A stretch of DNA of 11,381 bases from DATKMP01 sp035541775 (GTDB taxonomy: Bacteria; Bacteroidota; Ignavibacteria; UBA10030): positions 1 to 11,381 of the forward strand of contig DATKMP010000128.1 in the NCBI GenBank assembly GCA_035541775.1, written 5' to 3'. The translations under genes were made by a program, and so were the position numbers. The notes below the pieces were generated by a model that ran no database searches, was not told where the DNA came from, and saw only the letters and a list, made by a program, of their open reading frames with translations. Positions 1 through 6,399 of the stretch are shown piece after piece (within the stretch, counting starts at the first letter, position 1; each line of letters starts with the position of its first letter).

Positions 1-305
1 TTTATCTTAAAGCGGGGAATAACTTCTTCCTTGGAAACAAATTCAATTGGTCAGAAATATATCCTCCGGCCCCCACTTTTGTGGAATCAATCCGCGGAGA
101 GTCATACAAAAATATATTTATTGTCGGAGATTATGGTTTGATATTACATTGGAATGGTAAGGGTTGGTATCGCTATGATCAATTTTACACTTATGCCAAT
201 GGAAATGGAGATGTTCTTTCAAGAGCATGGATAAAAGGAAACATTGTTTTTATTGTCGGACACTCACCATTGATACAAGGAATAATTTATCGCGGAACAC
301 AATAA
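1..305 (+). CDS. C-terminal end of a beta-propeller-like repeat protein (partial)
   Basis: The frame is open from the left edge (first full codon at 3) to TAA at 303-305, giving about 100 residues; the 5' end is outside the window. The sequence is rich in aromatics, Gly and Asn and contains the repeat-like stretch NIFIVGDYGLILHWNGKGW, followed about 40 residues later by a second, weaker NIVFIVG strand. The pattern 'VG..G.I.H.NG..W' is typical of blades in secreted propeller-like proteins of Bacteroidota and relatives, which are often lipoproteins or surface proteins of unknown function. The signal sequence and most blades would lie upstream, so localisation cannot be seen here. A GTG at 81 gives a shorter open frame, but the reading continues upstream with the same character, so it is not the true start. 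Its codon use is more AT-rich than the next gene. No U-tract terminator follows it on this strand. Confidence 0.7.
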   Translation, partial: YLKAGNNFFLGNKFNWSEIYPPAPTFVESIRGESYKNIFIVGDYGLILHWNGKGWYRYDQFYTYANGNGDVLSRAWIKGNIVFIVGHSPLIQGIIYRGTQ

Positions 306-312
306 GAAAAAT

Positions 313-350
313 AAAAAGCCCGTTCCGATGCTGCAAACACCGAAACGGGC
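313..350 (-). terminator. Rho-independent terminator acting on minus-strand transcripts
   Basis: In minus-strand RNA, the arms at 341-350 and 318-327 pair over 10 bp around a 13-base loop and are followed at once by a U-run (complement of the A-run at 313-317, with more A/T beyond). The single non-Watson-Crick pair (325/343) is a G-U wobble in minus-strand RNA but a C-A clash in plus-strand RNA, and there is no T-run on the plus side. Both facts say it works on leftward transcripts. No minus-strand gene ends next to it; the nearest is the DUF3108 gene ending at 1208, so it would stop antisense read-through across the hypothetical gene. It overlaps the first codons of that plus-strand gene. 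Confidence 0.65.
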
Positions 351-1071
351 AAGACGGCAAACAATGTGGGACGGTGTGGAACAGGTGCTGGATGATAACA
401 GCACGATAATCGCAAAGAACAAAGAATTCCTGAACTCGGTGCAGGATTTCGAAACCACCAAACAGGCGTGTAAAGCCAAATTCCAGCTGGCAGACAACAC
501 GCCGAAAGGCAAGGTGGAAGTAAAAGATAAAACCTCCGATGCACTGATAACATCGCTGAAAAGCGCCAGCGCTTCGTTATGCGTGTTCGCTCACAAAACC
601 AACAACACCGAATTAGAAACGAAGATGGATATTCCGCCTTCGCACTGGACCAATACCCGCGATACCGTTTTAGTGGATGAAGCGCAAACCATTATCGATC
701 AGGTGGATGCCAACGCCACGGCCTTAACCGACCATGGGTTCACTGCCGATAATATTACGCAATTAAAAACACGCCTTGCCAATTATTCCACCGCGCTTGC
801 GGAACGGCTCGGAAGCACCTCCGAAGGAAGCAGCGGACGCGAAACGGCAGAACAACTTGCCGCAAAGACCGATGATATTTTGGTACATGAAATCGACCGG
901 TATGCTCAGCAGGTTGAAGAAAGCGAACCGGAATTTTACAAAGCGTACACCAATGCCCGCACCATAAAAAATCTCGGCATCCGGCATAAAAAGAAAGAGG
1001 AAAAAACCGCTGCCGCTAAAACAGCCGATGCAAAGAAAACTGAAGCGGCTGCAACGGCGGTAAAAAAGTAG
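328..1071 (+). CDS. Helical hypothetical protein with Lys/Ala-rich tail
   Basis: The product has 247 residues, is probably cytoplasmic, and shows no signal peptide or membrane segment. It is mostly polar with strong helical character. A segment near residues 133-156 (LTDHGFTADNITQLKTRLAN...) and the basic N-terminus (KRARRQTMWDGVEQ) recall a multicopy family of about 200-230 residue proteins of unknown function in Bacteroidota; this is from memory. The last 30 residues are a low-complexity Lys/Ala/Glu tail, the sort often seen in nucleic-acid-binding or disordered extensions. ATG 328 is the first start codon after the in-frame stop at 283-285. It has no ribosome binding site and sits in the loop of a hairpin. 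ATG 364 (residue 13) is the alternative, but the residues before it look family-like. Stop TAG is at 1069-1071, followed by a strong hairpin. Function is unknown. Confidence 0.75.
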   Translation: MLQTPKRARRQTMWDGVEQVLDDNSTIIAKNKEFLNSVQDFETTKQACKAKFQLADNTPKGKVEVKDKTSDALITSLKSASASLCVFAHKTNNTELETKMDIPPSHWTNTRDTVLVDEAQTIIDQVDANATALTDHGFTADNITQLKTRLANYSTALAERLGSTSEGSSGRETAEQLAAKTDDILVHEIDRYAQQVEESEPEFYKAYTNARTIKNLGIRHKKKEEKTAAAKTADAKKTEAAATAVKK

Positions 1072-1096
1072 AATATATTTAAATAGAAAACTTCTG

Positions 1097-1129
1097 AACG
1101 GTTCGATCCCTTCAAGGGGTCGAACCGTT
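1097..1129 (+). terminator. Strong 14-bp hairpin after the hypothetical gene, no U-tract
   Basis: Arms at 1097-1110 and 1116-1129 pair along all 14 positions around a 5-base loop. The only imperfect pair (1107/1119) is a U-G wobble in plus-strand RNA but an A-C mismatch in minus-strand RNA, so selection seems to have kept it as plus-strand RNA, 25 bases after the stop of the hypothetical gene. No T-run follows on the plus strand (GTTGATGATG follows), so it may be a weak terminator, an mRNA 3'-end stabiliser, or a shared element between the two convergent genes. Confidence 0.45.
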
Positions 1130-1207
1130 GTTGATGATGAAAAAATAAATCTTGTTAACGTTATCCCGGGATTTTTTTTGGAAACATCGACAGGATTAAA
1201 ACGAAAT

Positions 1208-2005
1208 TTATTTCACCGGCGGCTGCCATGAAGCGCGCTTCCATTGTTTTAGTTCGATAGAAACATTGCCAAGAATAAATTTTAATTTTGCCGTAATGGG
1301 AACTGCCGCTTCATCGTCGCTGAACCATCCCGTAAAATCTCCTGTCAATCCCAAAATACCTTCGACATGCAGTTTGCCTGAAAATTTCACCACGCGCACC
1401 GGCTGCTTCAGTGCATCGATTTCAACCGACGTTCTTTCCCGGTCTTTGTAAAATTCCACTTCTCCCATTTTTCCCATCGAAACTGCCGGTATCTTCACGG
1501 CAGTAAGTTTCCGCGTCAGCAACCGTGCAAAATACAGCATCGAAATTCCATCCTGCACGGGAAACTCTGGGACAAACAATGTGTCCGGTACAAGAGACGG
1601 TGATGGCAGTTCGGGTTTCTCCTGCAATGTTTTTGCAACAAGAATACGATGACGTTCCATTTGATACCCATATACCAGGGTTTCCCACTGATCATCTTTT
1701 TTTTCAAACGACCATGAGCCGATCGAATTGCACAAAGAATCCATCTCTGCGTACGCGATGAAATGAAGATCGATAAACGGAAGTTTATAAGAATCGATTG
1801 TGGCTTTTGCCTGATAATGAATTGCTCCATTCTTCACACGATGCGGCAATACTTGCAATCGGATGGTTCCGATTTTTATACGCGACCAGCTCACTTCGTA
1901 CAACAACACTTCCCCATCCGAAAGCAATGCCGGCGACTGCAGTACAGATTCTTGCGCCGGAGAAAGCAATTGAAGAATGATCAGAAAGACCGGAAGCATC
2001 ATCAT
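1208..2005 (-). CDS. DUF3108-type exported protein
   Basis: The product has 265 residues. The N-terminus is a hydrophobic stretch (about residues 3-15) followed by SPAQES, which reads as a signal peptide with a poor n-region; it has no lipobox Cys. The start of the mature part, EVLLYEVSWSRIKIGTIRL (about 32-50), the central QDGISMLYFARLL (151-163) and the ending around GWFSDDEAAVPITAKLKF (226-243) then GNVSIEL match what I know of the DUF3108 family: periplasmic or envelope beta-rich proteins of unknown function. The length suits the family. Three ATGs lie in a row at the start. The AGGA is only 2 bases before the first, about 5 before the second and 8 before the third, so translation may begin at the second or third. 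It follows ftsZ on the same strand but behind a terminator and a candidate promoter, so it is probably a separate unit. Confidence 0.82.
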   Translation of the reverse strand: MMMLPVFLIILQLLSPAQESVLQSPALLSDGEVLLYEVSWSRIKIGTIRLQVLPHRVKNGAIHYQAKATIDSYKLPFIDLHFIAYAEMDSLCNSIGSWSFEKKDDQWETLVYGYQMERHRILVAKTLQEKPELPSPSLVPDTLFVPEFPVQDGISMLYFARLLTRKLTAVKIPAVSMGKMGEVEFYKDRERTSVEIDALKQPVRVVKFSGKLHVEGILGLTGDFTGWFSDDEAAVPITAKLKFILGNVSIELKQWKRASWQPPVK

Positions 2006-2049
2006 TTTCCTTTAACGGAAAAGATAACTCTTTTTCGGAAAAGAAAAGT

Positions 2050-2078
2050 ACGATAGAAGAAGCATTAAGGACTTTCAA
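2050..2078 (-). promoter_or_regulatory. Candidate sigma70-type promoter of the DUF3108 gene
   Basis: On the minus strand TTGAAA (2073-2078) is followed after 17 bases by TATCGT (2050-2055), four of six matches to TATAAT. It lies 45 bases before the first ATG of the DUF3108 gene and after the ftsZ terminator, where a promoter is expected. The match is by eye only; sigma-factor preference in this organism is unknown. Confidence 0.35.
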
Positions 2079-2100
2079 TGAAAAAGAAGATGGTTTTGTA

Positions 2101-2112
2101 ATTCGTACGAAT
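2101..2112. promoter_or_regulatory. Perfect 12-bp palindrome, possible operator
   Basis: ATTCGTACGAAT is a perfect inverted repeat without spacer, located 22 bases upstream of the candidate -35 box of the DUF3108 gene. Its half GTACGAAT recurs at 3436-3443 within the candidate promoter spacer upstream of ftsZ. It could be a regulator site, but chance is possible in AT-rich intergenic DNA. Confidence 0.2.
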
Positions 2113-2160
2113 CTATGAAACGCCCCGGGCTTCGCACAGACGCTGTAAAAGATGCCTCCC

Positions 2161-2202
2161 AGAATAAAAAAGCCGGCTGTGCATTGCTGCAAAGCCGGCT
2201 TT
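2161..2202 (-). terminator. Rho-independent terminator after ftsZ
   Basis: Stem arms 2193-2202 and 2169-2178 (core AGCCGGCT, 10 bp with flanking A-T pairs) enclose a 14-base loop. The minus-strand RNA continues into a run of six U and then AUUCU. It begins 31 bases past the ftsZ stop and closes the dcw operon. The plus side is also T-rich, so it could work in both directions, although no plus-strand gene needs it. Confidence 0.8.
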
Positions 2203-2232
2203 ATTTATAAAACAGCACCGATCGAAATTACA

Positions 2233-3405
2233 TCAATCCATAATTTTGCGAAGAAACGCCGGGCGCTCTATATCCGATTTATCGATTTTCTCTCGCTGTG
2301 CGACCTCTTTCATGGAACTGTTGGGCAGTTCCACACCGCGCCGCAGAATGGTCGGCGCATCGTACCGCTGCAAATCCGATTGGCCTACGGGAACGCGATC
2401 CACCAGCATCGAACTCGGCTTTGCCGGACGCTGGACAATTGCTGCGCGTTTGTTGAAACCCGTCGCAATGACCGTGACCATCATCTCCTCCGACATATTT
2501 TCGTCGATGACAGTACCGAGAATGACGTTCGCTTCTTCGCCCGCCGCTTCGTGGATGATTTTCGTTGCTTCATCAACTTCTGTGAGACTGAGCGATGGCC
2601 CGCCGGTAATATTGATGAGAATGCCCTGTGCGCCGGCAATCGAAACGCCTTCGAGTAGCGGGCTGGAGATTGCGTTGGTCGCTGCATCGATTGCGCGATT
2701 TTCTCCCGAAGAAATTCCTGTGCCCATCAGCGCATCGCCCATTTCTTTCATGATCGTGCGCACATCGGCAAAGTCCACGTTGATGTAACCGGGAACGGTG
2801 ATGACTTCCGAAATTCCGCGCGTGGCATTATGCAGAACTTGATTGGCAATTTCAAATGCTTCAAGAATCGGCGTACGGCGGTCGATGAGATCGAGTAATT
2901 TTTGATTGGGAATGACGATGAGCGTATCCACGTTCTTGCGCAATTCTTCGATGCCGCTGTCTGCTTGCGAGGTGCGCTTTTTGCCTTCGCTGTTGAACGG
3001 CTTGGTCACGATGCCGACAACAAGCGCGCCGATACTTTTCGCAATGTTCGCTACCAACGGTGCACCACCGGTACCGGTGCCGCCGCCCATACCTGCAGTG
3101 ATGAACACCATATCGCAACCACTGAGCGATTGCGCAATCTCTTCGCGATCTTCTTCTACGGCACGATAGCCGACGGTGGGATCGGCTCCGGCGCCAAGGC
3201 CGCGCGTAAGATTTTTTCCAATCTGAATTTTATGCGGAGCTTTGCTGCGTTCCAGCGCTTGCATATCGGTATTGACCGCGACGAAATCGACGCCGACCAA
3301 TCCTTTATCGATCATGCTGTTGATAGCATTGCCTCCGCCTCCGCCAACGCCGACGACGCGAATTTTTGCTCCACGACCCAACAGGGTATCCAGTTCTATA
3401 GGCAC
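2233..3405 (-). CDS. ftsZ: Cell division protein FtsZ
   Basis: This is the tubulin-like GTPase that polymerises into the cytoplasmic Z-ring and recruits the divisome. The product has 390 residues, normal for the family. The nucleotide-binding region begins VVGVGGGGGNAINSM (17-31); the tubulin signature GGGTGTGG is at 107-114; the T7 synergy loop NVDFADVR (209-216) has the catalytic Asp214. A short variable linker (about 321-375) leads to the conserved C-terminal peptide PAFLRKIMD, the docking site for FtsA. The start is GTG at 3403-3405, with an excellent ribosome binding site AAAGGAGAT ending 6 bases before it; no ATG start fits as well. It is last in the dcw operon, 58 bases after ftsA, and that gap holds a candidate extra promoter. 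A clear terminator follows. No defect is visible. Confidence 0.98.
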   Translation of the reverse strand: MPIELDTLLGRGAKIRVVGVGGGGGNAINSMIDKGLVGVDFVAVNTDMQALERSKAPHKIQIGKNLTRGLGAGADPTVGYRAVEEDREEIAQSLSGCDMVFITAGMGGGTGTGGAPLVANIAKSIGALVVGIVTKPFNSEGKKRTSQADSGIEELRKNVDTLIVIPNQKLLDLIDRRTPILEAFEIANQVLHNATRGISEVITVPGYINVDFADVRTIMKEMGDALMGTGISSGENRAIDAATNAISSPLLEGVSIAGAQGILINITGGPSLSLTEVDEATKIIHEAAGEEANVILGTVIDENMSEEMMVTVIATGFNKRAAIVQRPAKPSSMLVDRVPVGQSDLQRYDAPTILRRGVELPNSSMKEVAQREKIDKSDIERPAFLRKIMD

Positions 3406-3411
3406 GGTAAA

Positions 3412-3420
3412 ATCTCCTTT
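3412..3420 (-). promoter_or_regulatory. Strong ribosome binding site of ftsZ
   Basis: AAAGGAGAT on the minus strand ends 6 bases before the GTG start codon. It is the best such site in the window and fixes the non-ATG start of ftsZ. Confidence 0.75.
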
Positions 3421-3431
3421 TAAAGTGATTA

Positions 3432-3460
3432 ATTAGTACGAATTTTTTTCCACATTTCAA
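3432..3460 (-). promoter_or_regulatory. Candidate internal promoter before ftsZ
   Basis: On the minus strand TTGAAA (3455-3460) is followed after 17 bases by ACTAAT (3432-3437), four of six matches to TATAAT, with an A-tract in the spacer. It sits in the only sizeable gap of the dcw operon (3406-3463). An ftsZ-proximal promoter is common in other bacteria, which raises plausibility, but the match is modest and by eye. Confidence 0.3.
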
Positions 3461-3463
3461 ATA

Positions 3464-4702
3464 TCAAAGTTCGTCGAACCATGATTTCATTTTTTGAAAA
3501 ATTGTTTTCCCTTTACCGTCTTGAATGACCGCTTGCACGGCAGAGCGGTCTCTATTTTTTAATTCATGCATCACAAGCCCAACGCCGGTTGCGTAAATCG
3601 GATTTTCAATTTCGCGTACAAGCCCGGAACTGAATCCACCCGGCACGCCGATTTTCACCGGCAGGCCCAGCACTTCGTGTGCAAGTTCTGCCGTGCCTTT
3701 GATGAGCGAACCGCCGCCCGTCAACACGATGCCGGCCGAAAGATGTTTCGAATATCCCGAGCGCTTAATTTCCATGCCGGCAAATTCCAGAATTTCTTCC
3801 ATCCGCGGTTGAATGACTTTGCACAACAAATGTTTATCAATTTCAATGGGCGCGCGGCCGCCGATACCCGGAATCATAATCGGCTGGTTGTCGGTAATCG
3901 CCGGGCCGTAGGTGAACCCATAATCGATTTTTATTTTTTCCGCTTGATCGGTAAGAATGCCAAACACTTTTCGGACATCGTCCGTTACTTTTCGTCCGGC
4001 AATGCCGATGACCGCTGTGTGGCGAATGGTGCGTTCTTCAAACACGGCAAGGTCGGTTGTCCCGCCGCCGATATCCAACAGCGCAACACCGACTTCTTTT
4101 TCTTCGTCTTCCAGCACTGCATAACTGGATGCAAGCGGCTCGAGCACCATATCGTTCACATGAAGTCCGGCACGCTGCACACATTTATAGATATTTTGTG
4201 CCGCCGTCACCAAACCGGTGATGATGTGAACGACGGCTTCCATCCGCACGCCGGACATGCCGACCGGATCGTAAATTCCATCCTGTCCATCCACGATAAA
4301 CTGTTGTGGAATGACGTGAATAATTTTTCGATCTAGCGGCAGCGCCACGCGTTTGGTATCTTCGATCAATCGATCCACATCTTGCTGTGTTATTTCATTT
4401 TCCGGCCTGCTGATACTGACGACGCCGCGGCTTTGAAAACTTTGAATATGGTCGCCCGCAATGCCCACGGTGACAGAACTGATCTGCACACCGGACTGCT
4501 GCTGCGCATCCTGCACCGCCTGTTGTATCGACTTGACTGTTTTGTCGATGTTCGTTACAACGCCGCGTGTCAATCCTTCCGACTGGCTTTTGCCGATGCC
4601 CAGGATTTTTAATTTCCCAGGATGCGCTTCGTCCGGCGACGCCACGATGGCGCACACTTTTGTCGTTCCAATATCTAATCCAACTGCAATATTATGTTCC
4701 AT
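3464..4702 (-). CDS. ftsA: Cell division protein FtsA
   Basis: This actin-fold ATPase tethers FtsZ filaments to the inner membrane and signals to later divisome proteins. It is 412 residues, the usual size. Phosphate-1 loop LDIGTTK is at 9-15; the FtsA-specific 1C/SHS2-type subdomain is about 85-165; phosphate-2 loop LDIGGGTTDL is at 199-208; adenosine-site TGGGS is at 338-342, followed by a conserved ATGVGL (371-376). The C-terminal end KTIFQKMKSWFDEL (399-412) is the amphipathic membrane-targeting helix typical of the family. ATG at 4700-4702 is preceded by AAAGGA at 5 bases. It begins 19 bases after ftsQ and precedes ftsZ, the classic ftsQAZ order. Confidence 0.97.
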   Translation of the reverse strand: MEHNIAVGLDIGTTKVCAIVASPDEAHPGKLKILGIGKSQSEGLTRGVVTNIDKTVKSIQQAVQDAQQQSGVQISSVTVGIAGDHIQSFQSRGVVSISRPENEITQQDVDRLIEDTKRVALPLDRKIIHVIPQQFIVDGQDGIYDPVGMSGVRMEAVVHIITGLVTAAQNIYKCVQRAGLHVNDMVLEPLASSYAVLEDEEKEVGVALLDIGGGTTDLAVFEERTIRHTAVIGIAGRKVTDDVRKVFGILTDQAEKIKIDYGFTYGPAITDNQPIMIPGIGGRAPIEIDKHLLCKVIQPRMEEILEFAGMEIKRSGYSKHLSAGIVLTGGGSLIKGTAELAHEVLGLPVKIGVPGGFSSGLVREIENPIYATGVGLVMHELKNRDRSAVQAVIQDGKGKTIFQKMKSWFDEL

Positions 4703-4721
4703 AACAATCCTTTTTTATCAC

Positions 4722-5483
4722 TCATATAGTTTTCGCCGGCGATTGATCATTCGTCCAACGGGCAACAATTTGATCTTTGTACCGCAAATCGATGTACTGC
4801 AAATTTTGCGGGCCGCGCGTGCGCACAATAGTATCCCAAAAAACTTCCAACCGTGCAATTTTATTTGCCATGTCGCCGCGCCCAAAAATAATCGGCACAC
4901 CGCTTTCTGCTGCAAACAATACGATATCGCCGCCGTTGCGCACTTGAATTTCCGAGATGTTATACGATAATGGCCGATTGACGATCTTTACCACAGCAAG
5001 CAGTTGCAATGCTTCCAGCACATCCGGCTGCGTCACATGCGAGCCGAGCAGCAATTGTTCCGGTGTCGTGATGCCGCTGATGACGGGAAGATCGAACATT
5101 TTCTTTGCAACGCTGCGCGGCAGCACAACGCCTTCGTCGTCGAGATACAACGGCTCGCTGCGATTGATGATCGCGATAGGAATGCGTTCCTTTACGGTTA
5201 CACGAATCGTGTTGGGCAGATTTCGTTCCACCACGGCATCTTTAATGTAATAATGGCTCAACACATTTTTCTGAATCGACGTCAAGTCCGCTTTATAAAG
5301 CAGCGTTCCGAACGGCGCCTGCATGAGCTGCACGATTTCATTTGTCGCAACAATGCGGTTGCCTTCCACTTTCACTTGCTTCACTTTTAAACTCGATTTC
5401 CATGCATTGGCGGCGATGATTACTAGGACCACCAATGTTACCAATGCAAGCACGCCGGATTTTTTCGATTTCATGTCGTTCAA
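4722..5483 (-). CDS. ftsQ: Cell division protein FtsQ (DivIB)
   Basis: This bitopic inner-membrane divisome scaffold links cytoplasmic and periplasmic division proteins. Up to 253 residues: a short basic cytoplasmic N-terminus (KSKKS), one membrane helix at about 10-27, then a POTRA domain starting KVKQVKVEGNRIV (about 33-45) and running to KERIPIAII (about 103-111), then the beta domain beginning near LYLDDEGVVLP. The family is poorly conserved, so the name rests on architecture and position between murB and ftsA. Start is uncertain: TTG at 5481-5483 overlaps the murB stop as TTGA with GGAGG 4 bases upstream, while ATG at 5472-5474 (residue 4) lies 13 bases from GGAGG. The shared GGAGGAAG and the overlap suggest translational coupling to murB. 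Confidence 0.92.
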   Translation of the reverse strand: MNDMKSKKSGVLALVTLVVLVIIAANAWKSSLKVKQVKVEGNRIVATNEIVQLMQAPFGTLLYKADLTSIQKNVLSHYYIKDAVVERNLPNTIRVTVKERIPIAIINRSEPLYLDDEGVVLPRSVAKKMFDLPVISGITTPEQLLLGSHVTQPDVLEALQLLAVVKIVNRPLSYNISEIQVRNGGDIVLFAAESGVPIIFGRGDMANKIARLEVFWDTIVRTRGPQNLQYIDLRYKDQIVARWTNDQSPAKTI

Positions 5484-6394
5484 GCTTCCTCCGTGACGCT
5501 TGCAGAAAATCCGACCAACTTCACTTCTAACTCCAGCATCACGCCTGCGTTTTGATACACGGTACGTTTTACCAGATCGATCAATCGCAGTACGTCTGCG
5601 GCAGTGGCAGCGCCGAGATTGACGATGAAGTTTGCATGCTTTTCGGAAACCTGTGCTCCGCCAACACGTTTGCCTTTGAGTCCGGCTTGTTCAATCAACT
5701 TTGCCGCATGGGTTTGGGGCGGATTTTTGAACATGCTGCCGAGATTCGGCAACTCTAACGGCTGTGTTTCATTGCGGTGAAGAATGAGTTCCCGACGCCG
5801 CTTCGCCAATTCTTCTTTATCGCCTTTCGGCAACAAGAACGATGCGCTGAGTACGACGTCTTGGGTAAAGCCGGAACGACGGTATGCAAACTGTCCTTGT
5901 TCTTTCGAGAAACGCTGCACACTTCCGTTACGAATAATTTCTACTTCCACCAGATGATCGGCAACTTCACCTTGATGCGCGCCGGCATTCATGACGACGC
6001 CACCGCCGATGGTACCGGGTATGCCTGCCAGCATTTCCACACCGGCGAGTTCGTTTTGCACGCAGAAGTCCACGAACTTCGTCAATCGTACACCGGCTTC
6101 GGCAACAACAAGATTTTCTTCCAAGCGAATACCCGACAATGCCGGTTCAACATTAATGACGGCACCGCGGATCCCTTCATCACTCACCAAAACATTACTG
6201 CCGCGCCCCAAAACCATCCACGGATATTTTTGCCGATGAAAGTAGGCAATGAGCGAAATCAAATCATCGCGATCGGCAGGTTCAATATAAAAATCTGCCG
6301 GCCCGCCGACTTTCATCCACGTGTATGCTGCCATCGGTTTATCGACGGTAATATGTCCGCGAAGAATCGTTTGTATGTCCGATAAAGAAATCAT
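5480..6394 (-). CDS. murB: UDP-N-acetylenolpyruvoylglucosamine reductase MurB
   Basis: This cytoplasmic FAD enzyme uses NADPH to reduce UDP-GlcNAc-enolpyruvate to UDP-MurNAc, the second committed step of peptidoglycan precursor synthesis. It is 304 residues. FAD-binding features are TWMKVGGPADF (25-35) and LGRGSNVLVS (62-71), then GIPGTIGGGVVMNAGAH (124-140). Likely active-site residues are Arg172 in YRRSGF, Ser220 in GSMFKNP and Glu290 in LELEVKLVG. Length and the compact C-terminal region fit the type II form (as in Gram-positives and Thermus) rather than the longer E. coli type. ATG at 6392-6394 follows the murC stop by 5 bases and has no clear ribosome binding site, so it probably depends on coupling to murC. 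MurB placed between murC and ftsQ is not universal in dcw clusters. Confidence 0.97.
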   Translation of the reverse strand: MISLSDIQTILRGHITVDKPMAAYTWMKVGGPADFYIEPADRDDLISLIAYFHRQKYPWMVLGRGSNVLVSDEGIRGAVINVEPALSGIRLEENLVVAEAGVRLTKFVDFCVQNELAGVEMLAGIPGTIGGGVVMNAGAHQGEVADHLVEVEIIRNGSVQRFSKEQGQFAYRRSGFTQDVVLSASFLLPKGDKEELAKRRRELILHRNETQPLELPNLGSMFKNPPQTHAAKLIEQAGLKGKRVGGAQVSEKHANFIVNLGAATAADVLRLIDLVKRTVYQNAGVMLELEVKLVGFSASVTEEA

Positions 6395-6399
6395 GAATT

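Noticed and set aside
264..553. Minus-strand open frames across the start of the hypothetical gene
   Set aside because: Composition looks non-coding, rich in Cys and Ser with no recognisable motif; the plus-strand frame is longer and family-like.
1101..1129. tRNA-like T-arm wording (GGTTCGATCC)
   Set aside because: It is part of a simple hairpin; no acceptor stem, anticodon arm or D-arm can be found around it.
1163..1179. ATCCCGGGAT followed by eight T as a plus-strand terminator
   Set aside because: The palindrome has no spacer, so a hairpin could keep only about 3 base pairs; too weak to call.
3566..4336. 256-codon open frame opposite ftsA, and similar long frames opposite ftsZ, murB and murG
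   Set aside because: They are antisense shadows of well-supported genes, with no family features, no ribosome binding sites and Cys/His/Arg-rich composition.
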